A DNA stretch of 64,000 nucleotides from Selaginella tamariscina. Taxonomy: Eukaryota > Streptophyta > Lycopodiopsida > Selaginellales > Selaginellaceae. The stretch covers positions 310,001 through 374,000 of the forward strand of contig PUQB01000017.1 in the NCBI GenBank assembly GCA_003024785.1, read 5' to 3'. Below, in pieces: positions 36,108 through 47,113 of this stretch (its first letter is position 1; each line of letters begins with the position of its first letter). Below the pieces are notes generated by a model. The model searched no databases and was not told the origin of the DNA. It was given only the letters and a program-made list of their open reading frames with translations. A program made the translations under genes and the position numbers.

Positions 36108-38129
36108 GGGTCGTTTCGCACCACACTTAACTTAACTTAGCAGGCATAAGTTAAGTAAGGGTTAAGGGTGGTGTTGGATTTACTAACCCTTAACTTAAAA
36201 TAAGAAATTGTGTTAAAGGCAATTGATTTGCATTCATCAATCTTTAACTTTTTAACTTAAATTAAGGGATTGTGTTAAGGGCAATGGATTTGCATAAATA
36301 TTTACAATTAAAATATTAAGGACAATGAATTCGAATATTGCCCTTAATATATATACTTTTATATCTATATTTAAGTTTAGATTATTAACTTAATTATTTT
36401 TAATGAACTTAACATATCTACATTTAATTTAACATTATTATGTCAAGTTATAATAAATATTTTAAAATAATTTTCAATTTGTAATAAAAAAATTTAACCA
36501 CTTTAAAATATATTTATAGTATCCAATAATATGTGCATCCTTAATTTTTATTAACATTTAAAGTGATTTTAGTTATTATAAAAAATATAAAATATGGTGA
36601 GATGAAATTAATATATAATATATAATATTGTATATGGGTTATAATTAAATTTTATATATTTTGGATATGTTTAAACAAGTAAAAACTGAAAAATATTATA
36701 TATACATATGCATGTGTGTTAACTTGTGTGTATATATGTATTTGCATTTCATATTTTTATTTATTTAATAAAAAAATGTTGAATATATTCTATTTCTAGT
36801 ATACATCATTTTTCATATTTTATGTTTATCTTTAACACATGATATTTATTGTGGTAAATAAAAAATAAATAAATTAACAATTTCCAAATTAATGCTTAAT
36901 AAATGGTGTCCTAAAAATAAAATGAGCTTCAAGAGCTAATCTAGTGACGAAGTCTCTCCTAAATGTTGGCCCTAGCCCTCAATTGTTTCATCCACCAAGG
37001 CGGTTGTTTCCTTGGTTGGACATACCTAACTGACCTAGCCGAAATTACAAATGGCTTTGAACCGCCTCTTGACCTGAGTTCAAGCCAGGTTGGCTAGGGC
37101 TACACAAAGCCCAACAACACCTACTACCAGGCTTCATGGGTGGCCAGGGGTTGTTGAAAGCCCGACAGCAGTTGTTGTCGGGCTTTGGGCTGCTCGGCCA
37201 ATGCTAGCCAAGCTCAAGCCAACCCAGCTAGGGTGAGGAGAAAGCCCGCAACAGTTGTTGCCGCGCTTTTTGCCACCCCATGAGCTTGGCCAATGCTGGC
37301 TGAGCTCAAGCCAGCCTAGCCAAGGTCAGTAGAAAGCCTAGCAACAATTGTTGTCGGGCTTTCGGTCGGCCCATGAGCTTGACCAATGCTGGCTGAGCTC
37401 AAGCCATCCTAGCCATGGGCGGCTAAAAGCCTGGCAACAACTACTACTGGGCTTTGGGCCGCCCCTTGAGCTCGGACAGAGCTAGTGAAGCTCAAGCCAT
37501 TGCTATGGAGCTTTGGGTTGCCTCCTAAATGCAAATGAATGTAAGAAAAGAAGAAGAAAAGATATAAGATTACCTGATCTGCTTGCTCTTTTGCCATTTC
37601 GAATGGATTTCTTCTCTCCCGATGGCATAGGAGAAACCTACAAAAATTAGGGCAGAATTACTAAGAATAATGAGAATACTTTAAAAAATTCATCTGTATT
37701 ATTTTTTTAATTTTAATTATATATGTTAAAATATAAATATAAAAATATATTTTTTACATATAATTATGCATGAAAAATATAATTTTTTATTTTATTTGAA
37801 AAAGATTATGAAAAAGGTGGCGAGCTTGTGGGTCATTAAGGGTGGCTAAGGGACCCCCACATTTCTTAAATTTTCTTTGTAATTTTGCACTATTCCCTTA
37901 AAATAAGTTAAGGGAATATTGCGAAATCACTGCCCTTAGTGGTCAAACTCTTAAAAAAATCTTAAGTAAGTGGTTTCTTAAGTTAAGGGCTGGTGCAAAT
38001 TTAATGCCCTTAGCAGTTAAACCCTTAAAAAAATCAAGTAAGTGGTTACTTAATTTAAGGGTGGGTACGAATCCATTTTCCTTTACTTAAGCCCACTTAA
38101 GTTAAGTTAAATGTGGTGCAAAATGACCC
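36108..38129. mobile_element. PIF/Harbinger-like non-autonomous DNA transposon, unit B
   Basis: Duplicate of 10863-12884, with the same terminal inverted repeats and TTA flanks (36105-36107 and 38130-38132). It was carried by the segmental duplication, not inserted independently. The hairpin minisatellite lies at about 37105-37505 and differs from unit A by a few single-base changes. Confidence 0.8.
37105..37505. repeat. GC-rich hairpin minisatellite, unit B
   Basis: Same four to five units of about 90 bp as at 11861-12260, each headed by an AAAGCC...GGCTTT palindrome. Copy number is unchanged between the units, so no expansion has occurred since duplication. Confidence 0.75.
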
Positions 38130-38186
38130 TTACTATCTTAAATAGTTATAACCTATAGAGTACAATTCTATTGCATAGTATTTCTC

Positions 38187-38457
38187 TTAAATTCTTGCCT
38201 CAATAACTGCTTGAAAATCCTCGAGATGCCATGAAAGGATGCGATCTCCCACCACAATACGCAACAGACTCTGTATGAAGAATCGTGTGTCGCTATTCCA
38301 TTTGAAATCGCAAAACCAACACGGAAATTTCTTTTGAAAAATAATCATCTTGCCAACAAGGAGACAATTACAATGATGTAGAAGATATTGAAGTAAAGGC
38401 TGGAGGTCAACTTACGGCACTCTTCCTTTGCCGTTTGTTCTCACTAGCGCCGGCCAT
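38187..38457 (-). pseudogene. Scrambled fragment of the array gene, unit B
   Basis: Identical in structure to 12942-13212: the exon 3 end, an inverted exon 1 block (about 38360-38410) and the exon 1 start with the ATG at 38457. It shows the rearrangement preceded the A/B duplication. No product is expected. Confidence 0.85.
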
Positions 38458-38870
38458 CTCCACACCTCTGGTCGGACCTCGAAATCAAATTTTAAATTTA
38501 CCTCGAAACAACTTCGCCTTCAAACCCTAGCTTAGGGTTCTTCAATGCAGTTTATCTAATTCAATTGTACCTATTCGGTTTTGAAAGAGTCAAGGTAGAT
38601 ATAGTAATAAAAATCATTGTTTGTAAGAAACTTAATAGATGACAAATATATAATTTTATATTAGATTTATTATGAGTTAGTTGAATTTATATATTAAAAC
38701 AATCACATTCATTATTTAAAAAGTCTTCTTAACGTTAAATATATGTTAGTTTTAACTAATCCATAGTAGTACACATGCCCCACTGTTGGTGGACTTAGTT
38801 ATTTAATAATAATTTATTAATTAATGAATTTTTAACTTAATTGTTATTTTTAATTTCATAAATTTATTAT
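38458..38870. repeat. 5' flank of the gene fragment, unit B
   Basis: AT-rich copy of 13213-13622. It retains a GAATTT stretch after TTAATTAAT (about 38820-38832) that unit A has lost, which gives a small indel marker between the two units. No gene is seen. Confidence 0.7.
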
Positions 38871-39462
38871 TGTGAGAGTTCAGAATATAGAAATGTATAT
38901 ATCCATTAGTTCAAAACCCCTAACTTATATACAAGAGCGAGTGGTCCAGATTGAAATCAATTCAACAACTATCAAAATCCATTGCACTAATAATAGTATG
39001 TGCACATGCAGTCGTACATGTAGATCTTACATCATCCCCTCCTTTCAGAAGAATGTAAGTTGGTTAGGGCTAGTAGATGGGCCCGGATCTAAAGGAACAT
39101 CAGGGGAGGCACTGGTGGATTTATAAGTGGCACAACTTATTCCTGTTGCACAAAATGCTTTAACCGTTGCATATGTACAATCTTTGGAGGATCGGGTTGA
39201 ATTTCGTGTCGAACCTTATAAACTTGTGGTCCTACTTGTCGTAACACTCGATATGATCCTTTCCACTAAGGAAGGAGACTCTTAGCTAAACCATGTACCA
39301 TAAGTTTAGGAAAACGAACCAACACCACCTTGTACTCTGCAGGAGGACGATGATACGAGTTGTAGCGTTATTGTTGTCCTATTTGTATGCGGCCCAAATG
39401 TTCTGTCGACTCCGCACGGACCAATGGAAGAATGCTCGTCAAATACCGATCCCATCATCATC

Positions 39463-40206
39463 TCATGGCAACCGAGAAGGCAGACCCAACTCTGTCGGCA
39501 ACACCGGGTCATGACCATACAAGAGCTTATATAGGGAAGTACCAACAGAACTTTGTACTCCAGTGACATAAACATATCGGAGAGACGATAAATAACCATC
39601 CCAATCCGAATGTTGAAAATTCACATATTTCACAATCATTCTCTTGAAGGTCCTGACGAGCCGTTCCACCAACCCATATATTTGAGGATGATAAGCACTT
39701 GTGAAAGTGTGGCGTATCCCCATTTGAGACGTCAAGACATGAAATGCCTAAGTCATAAATACAGGACCATTGTCCGAGAGAATTCGCTCCGGACAAGAAT
39801 GCTGAAACACGACCCGATTAAGGAGAAACTGACCAACAATAGAAGCAGTCACACTAGCAAGAGCATCAACTTCTACCCAACGAGTTAGGTAGTCAAAAGC
39901 AATAATAACATACTCATTGCCAGCATTGACCGCAGAAAAGGTCCCAAATGCCACCAACTCAAATGGACGAGAAACTGCAATTGACTCCAATCGTCCTTCC
40001 GAAGTACACGGAGGAGTATTACAAGCTTGGCACCACACACAACTACGCACATATCGAATTACATCTCCTCGCAACTCTGGCCAATAGAAAGATCTGCGCA
40101 ACTTCTCCATCACACAACGATGTCCCATGTGCCTGCTGAGAACAAGAGAGTCATGGTAAGCGTGGAAGAAGTGTGGAACGAAGACCGAAGGGACCACCAA
40201 TCGCAA
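39463..40206 (-). pseudogene. gypsy-3 integrase, unit B
   Basis: Same translation as 14215-14958: zinc module H-H-C-C, ILSDNGPVFMT and, in the next frame, YHPQIYGLVERLVRTFKR. The first core aspartate is missing. The frame break near 39740 is shared with A, so this break is a true mutation. Confidence 0.8.
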
Positions 40207-40414
40207 ATGATCATTTGGATCAGTCTCTACAAAATAAAAAAGGTCGTGATATTATGAATGTAAATGCCTAAAAGGCAAATCATTAGCAAGTGATGCAGGA
40301 TTCTCAAACCCATCACAAAGCCTTTGAATCCACGACTCAAGTTGAACCTTTTGAACTTCCCGAACCTCATCCAAAGATGACAAATCTAACTCTGCATTTT
40401 GCGGACACTGAACG

Positions 40415-41641
40415 TCAAGCATAACAATTGCTGATGGTACGGAATCTTCGTCCAAAAAGTCCACTGATGCTAGAACAACTGGTTCCTCGGGGCAAAAAAG
40501 AAAGAGAAGGTGGAAGAGGAGCTCGAGAAAGAGCATTAGCATCAGCCATGGAACTCCCTGGGCAATGAACAATTTCAAAGTTGTAAATTTGAAGCTTCAA
40601 GGCCCATCGAGTAGTACGACCAATCAAATTCTTCCGCTTCAACAACGAAGTGATTGCTGCATGATCGCCTTCCAACAACGTTCGAGAACCATGCAAGTAA
40701 GCATGGAGCTTTTTAAAACCTCAAATTGCTGCTAAAAACTCCTTTTTTGTCGTGGAGTAGTTCACCTCTGCTGGTTGCAACATACGACTGATGTACGCAA
40801 TGGGATGTCGTTGACCATGGACACTCGTACTCTCCTGCATCAATACGCCCTCGAGACCAATGTCAGAAGCATCTACGTGCAAGATGAAATAACGAGTGTA
40901 ATCAGGATACGCTAAAACTGGAGGAGTTGTTAACATCTCTTTAAGATCTGCAAATGCCTGCTTGCTTAGACCAAACAAAAGAAAACATTGACGACTTTAA
41001 CAACGCTCGCAACGATGCAGTATGATCTGAAAGATGATCCACAAAACGGGCCAGATATTGTACCTTGCAAGAAAGTGTTGCACATCGTTCACACACTTCG
41101 GCTTAGGGAATTTCAAAACTGCAACAAGTTTATCATGATCGACTTGCAAACCTTCACAGGAAATGCGATAACCAAAATAAGTGGTGTCCTTGGATCCAAA
41201 CACACACTTAGACGGCTTCAACTTCAAACCAACTTCCCACAACCGATCCAAAACTTTGCGTACATCATCGACATGCTCCTCCCATGTTCCATCCGAGTGG
41301 ATTAAAACATCGTTGATGAAATCGGTAGTCACCTCCGGCATATCACAAAGAACCTCGTCCATCATATGTTGAAAAGTCGCTGGAGCATTGCTCAAACCGA
41401 AATGCATCACCAAGAATTCGTATAGGCCAAATGGTGTTCGAAAAGTAGTCTTGGGAATGTCCATGTCAACCATCGAAACTTGCCAATATCCAGAGGCGAG
41501 ATCTAACTTGGTCAACCAACGGTTCCGCCCTACTCGATCCAAAAGATTTGCAATATGAGGAAATGGATACACATTTGAAATGGTTACATCATTTAATGGG
41601 TGATAGTCAATGCAGAATCGAATGCTCCCATCCGGCTTCAT
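40415..41641 (-). pseudogene. gypsy-3 reverse transcriptase and RNase H, unit B
   Basis: The RT frame is open for 214 codons (41641-40997), with LTKLDLASGYWQV, GLSNAPATFQHMM and the altered catalytic box FINDVLIHSD. RNase H follows at 40978-40721 (LAYPDYTRYFILHVDASDIGL, RHPIAYISRMLQP) and 40696-40415 (IVHCPGSSMADANALSRAP). It is less broken than the unit A copy, but the missing aspartate in the Y-x-D-D position argues against polymerase activity. Confidence 0.85.
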
Positions 41642-42020
41642 TTCAAGATGAGGTTCGCACGCCCAAGAACTTCGAGATTTCTAGATAACACCCTTTTCCA
41701 ACATCTCCTTAACATTTGCTCGTAAGATCTTGAGCTCCTTTGGTGACTGACGCCAAATATGTACCTTGATTGGCCTAGCATCCTCAATTAGAATAGGGTG
41801 GCGTGTCACAATCTTGGCCCCAGATGACAAGTCAAAGTTGAAAAGATCAGCATACTCCTTCTTGAGTTGATTAATAAGTATAGCACGACGATCATCTGAT
41901 GGATCCAGAAAGGGAAAGGAGGGAAGATGGTTGGAAGTAAGGGTGAAATAAAAGTATAGGTGGAAGCAAATGGACGAAGTGGAATAGAAGTAAGAAGAAT
42001 GAAAGAAAAATGAAGGAGAG

Positions 42021-43327
42021 TCAAACAGGGGGAGACTTTTTAAAGTCACACTTGGCATGATTGCAAGTCAACCAATCCATACCAAGAATAAGATAAAAAG
42101 CTTGACTTGGCACCACCCGCAAAGATTGAAGCTCAAGTTCACAATCATCCACACGAACAATAATGTCAACTTCATCCCGCGAATAAGCATGAGTGTTTCC
42201 CTTGCCGTATAGAATGAAGACTAATTTTACCGCACGACGCAAATGAAGGCTGCAACGTGTAACAACAGATTGAGAAATAAAGGACAAACTCAAACATGTA
42301 TCCACTAACACTGAAAGGAAAACAGAACGTGGCATGTGATTAAATTGAGCTTGAAAAGTGAAGACTGAATGAACCAGTGCCTAGTGAACCCCTTAATGAT
42401 ACTCTCGAAAGAAAGATGGAGGGGTCACTAATTTATTCACATGAGGACCCTCCTCTACTCGTGTGATTTGTCATTTCCCAAAAGATCCACCGCATCAAGA
42501 CCTTCCATTGCAGCGGCGCCAACCGACGTTGTTGACGCTAGGGCCTCCACCCCGAAAATGGGGGACACCAATCGGGAAACCGTTGACAACACCGATATGT
42601 GTGTCCAACCTTCCATCAGAGTAGGACCATCCCCAACATGAAGTGGAATGAGGGAACGTGAAGATGCAAGTGGGAGAGGTGATGACTGATATCGTTGTGC
42701 CAGCCTCAAAGCATCGTCAAGAGTCACTCGAGCTAGTGCATGCATAAGCCCCACAAGGTCTTGACGAAGTGCTAGCCACAACATACCTAACTTGATGCGT
42801 TCCGACATGTTAGGCTCTGCATGCAACAAAAGGCTCCGAAAGCGAACACCAAACTGCATCACCGATTCATATGGCTCTCACGAATATGATGCAACTATAG
42901 AGAGGAGAGCACGTTATTATCACTGGTGAAAAGCATCATCACAATCGTCTGCATGCCCAAATGCACGTTTGAAGATCTCTAGAAAAATACTCCAATCTCC
43001 ACGAGTTGCAACATCCAGACCATTGTATCATTGCAATGCCATCCCTTGAAGATAAGTAGGAAACTCGTGCAAACACTGAGCACCGTCCTATGAATGATAT
43101 GTGGCGACCATAGTGAAGTGATCAAACCAATGGTACACATCATCCCCAAGACTTCTGCAAAAGAAATCCGGCCAGATGCGAGGATTTGCAGTAGGAACAG
43201 GAGGAGTACTATGGGCTATGAATGCCACCATCAACTGAGAGTGATTGTTCAGTTGCATCTGCATGGCATCTAACAACTGCATGAGTAGTTGCTCCATATA
43301 CAAAGGATTTGCTTGTTGTGCATTCAT
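42021..43327 (-). pseudogene. gypsy-3 gag and protease, unit B
   Basis: Gag starts at the ATG near 43327 with the same sequence as unit A and breaks at the same stops. The second gag half (42862-42455) runs further than in A because of a one-base difference in a G run near 42560. Protease lies at 42335-42021 with the DTC active-site variant. Not functional. Confidence 0.7.
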
Positions 43328-43622
43328 GAACGAAAAAAAAAGAAGAAAGGACAAAATCTATAAGAAAGGAATAATTTTAAACAATATCTAAGAAACAAAT
43401 AAGATCGACAAAAAAGACACAAATCCGAGCACTTTATAAGGACAATTAAAGGTGCCCCTCACCTCCACCAATGTGAGAGCTCGGAATATAACAATGTGTA
43501 TATCTCATTAATCCAAAAACCATAACTTATATACAGGAGTGAGTGGTCTAGATTGAAAACCAATCTGACGGCTACCAAAATCCACTACGCTAATAATAAT
43601 AATATGTGCATATGCAACCACA

Positions 43623-44770
43623 AGCTTAATTATGTTATTATATTTAACTTGGTGACTTTATCCTTAACTAAATTATTATCCTTAACTATTATGCCATACA
43701 CGATTTCATGGCATTCATAATGCCATAGATTTAAGATTTAAATTGGGACGAGGTCATAGGTGCACAATAAATAAGCTTATTATGGATGTCAAATGATTCG
43801 GTTAGGTTAGTATTAATTAACATTTAACAAATAATTGATTTGTTCTTTTCATATTATAATTGGTTAATCATGAGTTAAATGACAAACTTAACTGAAGTTT
43901 AATTAATTATCTTCATATATAAACATAGTTAAGTTACAAAAATTAATTAAATTTAATTTAAATGTCTTATCTTCATATAGTTATGGTTAAAATAAATATT
44001 TTTTAATTCTTTCTATTAGCATGCACTAAAGAAAACTATTCATAATTGTGAAACAAAATTATGGGCACCAAAATTAATTGATATAAATTAATAATATTTA
44101 ATTGGCTTACAAAATTAATTATTAACCTAACTAAATATTATCTAGCTACTTTAGACACAATGATTCAGCGAGGTACATACTTTTTGGTTTGGTTTGGAGT
44201 GGTTGTGTGCTGACATATATGAGAGTTTCTTATGTGTAAGAATTTTAACTAGAAAGGTTAATACGTAAAAACACATGTGATTCAACATTAACACTTTATG
44301 TGAACCATAGTAAGTTTTTCAATATTAAATTAAGAATTAACATAACCGACTTTAACGTCAATATCAACTACCATAATAATGTGATATGTGTACACATATA
44401 TATTTAACTAAGTTTATATGATGCTTCTCATGCGAGTTTACTACCTTCTTATTCATATAGCTAATATAGCTAATACATATCAACGCGCGCACCACACACA
44501 CAAGTATCGTAGTAATGTTTTCCTGAGAGTCATGAACAAAGCACAATATTAAAGCTAAATTAATCATTTATTTATCAGTATGTTATGTTATATAAACATT
44601 TTATTTCAAATGTGACTTGTTCTTGTTTATTATTTGTTAAACTATTATATATCTAATGGAATTATATATTACATAGTTTAATTTTAAGTTAACTGTCATA
44701 TATATATAAACTATGTATAATACATTTAGAGAGGATAACTAACTCAAACCTAAAAGGTAACTTTCCACAC
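43623..44770. repeat. 3' flank of the array gene, unit B
   Basis: Copy of 18377-19525, differing by a few indels in short repeats (for example the CACACA run near 44490). No gene is seen; the weak frame at 44364-44567 lacks a counterpart in unit A. Confidence 0.75.
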
Positions 44771-46029
44771 CTATAAAATTCTTGCGTTAATAACTGCTTG
44801 AAAATCCTCGAGATGCCATGAAAGGATGCGATCTCCCACCACAATACGCAACAGACTCTGTATGAAGAATCGTGTGTCGCTGTTCCATTTGAAATCGCAA
44901 AACCAACATGGAAATTTGTTTTCGAAAATAATCGTCTTGCCAACAACATATTCTCCATTTGAATATGTATTAATGTCATAATCAAGAGCAAGCTGTTCGG
45001 TCTTCTGTTGGAGACGTTTCTGCAGCCAATTGATCCTAAAAAAGTAAAGAATGTCATACAAGAACCTATAAAACAATTTAACTTACTTTTTTTGAGCTGG
45101 CCCGTATGCATTTACCACCTCTCCATTCTTAATTCTTACTAGTCCATAAGGGATCACAATTCCATAACGCCAAGCAGTTTCGCCCCAGGCTTGAAGAAAG
45201 ATAGGCTCAAACCGCCCCAATTTCATGTTCTTTGCAGCATCTTTCATGGCATATCCTGCTGCTTGAAAACTCTTATTAATACTCAACGTTTCCTGCACAC
45301 AAAAGATTAAGTCGTTTGGTATAAGAAACCAATGCTTACCCATCCACACTGAATAACCAAAACCGTAACACTCTTGTTGATGCGCTTATCAAGCACCCGG
45401 ACCTTAAAATCACATTTAGTTTTGAGCTCCATATCATCTCCTTCCGTTGTTGGAATCATATATTGACCTCCAGCCTTTACTTCAATATCTTCTACACCAT
45501 CGTAATTATCTCCTGCGTCCCCTGCGTCCCCTCCGTCCACCTCCCTTTCTGATTCGGATTCGTAGTAGGCCTTTGCAGAAATCCCCCTCGAGATTTGCCT
45601 AGTGCAATTCCGAAGCGCTGACAAGTATGCTGCGTGAATGGGCCTGCCACCGAGCTCGGTCTTGGGATGTCCAAAACTTCTCCAACTGCTGCAGGATGTT
45701 TCAAAGATCTCACCAAAAACTGCATTCATAACTTCCTCCTCGACCTTCGATCCATCTCCAACCTTGTCTTGGGCCAGCCCTGTAACGTACCGACCTTTAG
45801 GTACAACCGTGACATCCACGAACGGATTCACAGCTTCAAAAATTCGGAGATTATACTCGCTCTCTTTGACTTGAAATGGATCTGTGTTCTCGTGTTCTCG
45901 GTTCCTTTTCCGTTTGCGATCCTCCCTGCTGCTTTGTGGATCTGACTCCTCCGAATCCTTCCCGATCAAGTTGCTAGAACAATTGTACGCGCTCTTACTT
46001 CGCCGTTTGTTCTCACTGGCGCCGGCCAT
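44771..46029 (-). CDS. Unidentified three-exon array gene, intact copy B
   Basis: Exons 46029-45340, 45292-45087 and 45035-44771, exactly offset by 25245 from copy A. All three exons translate the same as in A, and splice sites (GTAAG...GTGCAG, GTAAG...TTTTAG) are kept. The start is the ATG at 46029. The flanks are also near-identical, so this is either a very recent duplicate or the same locus assembled twice. The product has a basic N-terminus, an acidic middle and conserved C-terminal blocks of unknown fold. Function is unknown. Confidence 0.8.
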
Positions 46030-46093
46030 CTCCACACCTCCGGTCGGACCTCGAAATCAAATTTAAAATTTACCTCGAAACAGCTTCGCCTTC

Positions 46094-46155
46094 AAACCCT
46101 AGCTGGAGTTCTTCAATGCAATTGAAACCCTAGCTGGAGTTCTTCAATGCAATTG
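46094..46155 (-). promoter_or_regulatory. Duplicated telo-box-like leader block, copy B
   Basis: Two 31-bp copies (46094-46124, 46125-46155) starting AAACCCTAGCTGG, as at 20849-20910, 65-126 bp before the ATG. The diverged inverted gene copy lacks this exact duplication, so it arose in the A/B ancestor. Confidence 0.45.
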
Positions 46156-46857
46156 AATTGTACCTATTCGGTTTTCAAAGAGTCAAGGTAAATATAATAA
46201 TAAAAATTGGATATTACAATGACAAATATATAATTTTATATTGGATTTATTATGAGTTAGTTGAATTTAAATATTAAAACAATCACATTCATTATTTAAA
46301 AAATCTTCTTAACGTTAAATATATGTTAGTTTCAACTAATCCACAGTAGTACACATGTCCCACCGTTGGTGGACTTATTTATTTAATAATAATTTTATTA
46401 ATTAATAAATTTTTATTTTAGTTATTATTTTTAATTTCATAAATTTATTATTAAATTGAATCTTTTGTTTAAATATTATCCTTTTTAAGTTAAATTCTTA
46501 ATCGATCTTAACACAATGAATTTATCCTTTAGGTTTTAGGTTTAGGATTAACTATTTAATAAGTTTATATAATAAATTCATTTTTAATCCAATAGTTATC
46601 TTTAAATTAATAAGTTTATACTTAATTTATATTTCATCTTTAATTTAATAAATTTATTCATGATAAGCTTAGTTATGTTATTATATTTAACTTAGTGTCT
46701 TTACCCTTAACTAAATTATTGCCCGTATATGCCATACATGATTTTGTACATGATTTCATGGCTTCCATAGTGCCACAAGGATTTAGGATTTATGATAATC
46801 ATTGGGATGGAGTCACCATACAAACAAGTAATAAACTTATTATGGGTTGTGAGAACC
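46156..46857. repeat. 5' flank of copy B and truncated gypsy-1 LTR
   Basis: Copy of 20911-21603, followed by TGTGAGAACCC (46848-46858), the first bases of a gypsy-1 LTR. The LTR is cut there and joined to plus-strand exon 3 sequence. This is the rearrangement breakpoint between the direct units and the inverted segment. Confidence 0.8.
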
Positions 46858-46861
46858 CCGG

Positions 46862-47113
46862 TTGCAGAAACGTCTCCGACAGAAGACCGAACAGCTTGCA
46901 CTCGATTATGACATTAGTATGTATCAAGACGGAGAATATGTTGTTGGCAAGACAATTATTTTTCAGAAAAAGTTTCCGTTTTGGTTTTGTGATTTGAAAT
47001 GGAATAATGACACACGGTTCTTCATACAGAGTCTGTTGCGTATTGTGGTGGGGGATCGCATCCTTTCATGGCACCTCGAGGATTTTGAAGCAGTTATTGA
47101 GGCAAGAATTTAA
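46862..47113 (+). pseudogene. Exon 3 fragment of the array gene, inverted copy
   Basis: Plus-strand open frame matching exon 3 only (LQKRLRQKTEQLALDYDI, GEYVVGKTIIF, TRFFIQSLLRIVVGDRILSW), ending at a stop at 47113. It starts right at the 46858 breakpoint, so exons 1 and 2 of this copy were lost in the rearrangement. The reading frame is intact and the sequence diverged from A/B by scattered substitutions, mostly conservative (N to S, L to M types). It must be non-functional alone. Confidence 0.88.

Larger units (their letters stand above)
38871..43622 (-). mobile_element. Ty3/gypsy retrotransposon gypsy-3, unit B
   Basis: Duplicate of 13623-18376 with LTRs at 38871-39031 and 43472-43622 and the same truncated outer end of the right LTR. 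The shared flank deletion shows it came with the duplication. Several frames broken in A are open here and the reverse also occurs, always through one-base indels. Altered catalytic residues (protease DTC, RT FINDV) are the same in both copies, so they are real. Confidence 0.9.
30248..46847. repeat. Segmental duplication, unit B
   Basis: Direct near-identical copy of unit A (7102-21603). Identity is lower in the first 300 bp (several substitutions and small indels), then very high. It carries a LINE insertion at 30577-32960, lacks 336 bp around 34600, and has an (AT)n tract about twice as long at 34481-34531. It ends at the start of a gypsy-1 LTR (46848) that is truncated after about 11 bp by the junction with inverted material. 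Confidence 0.93.
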
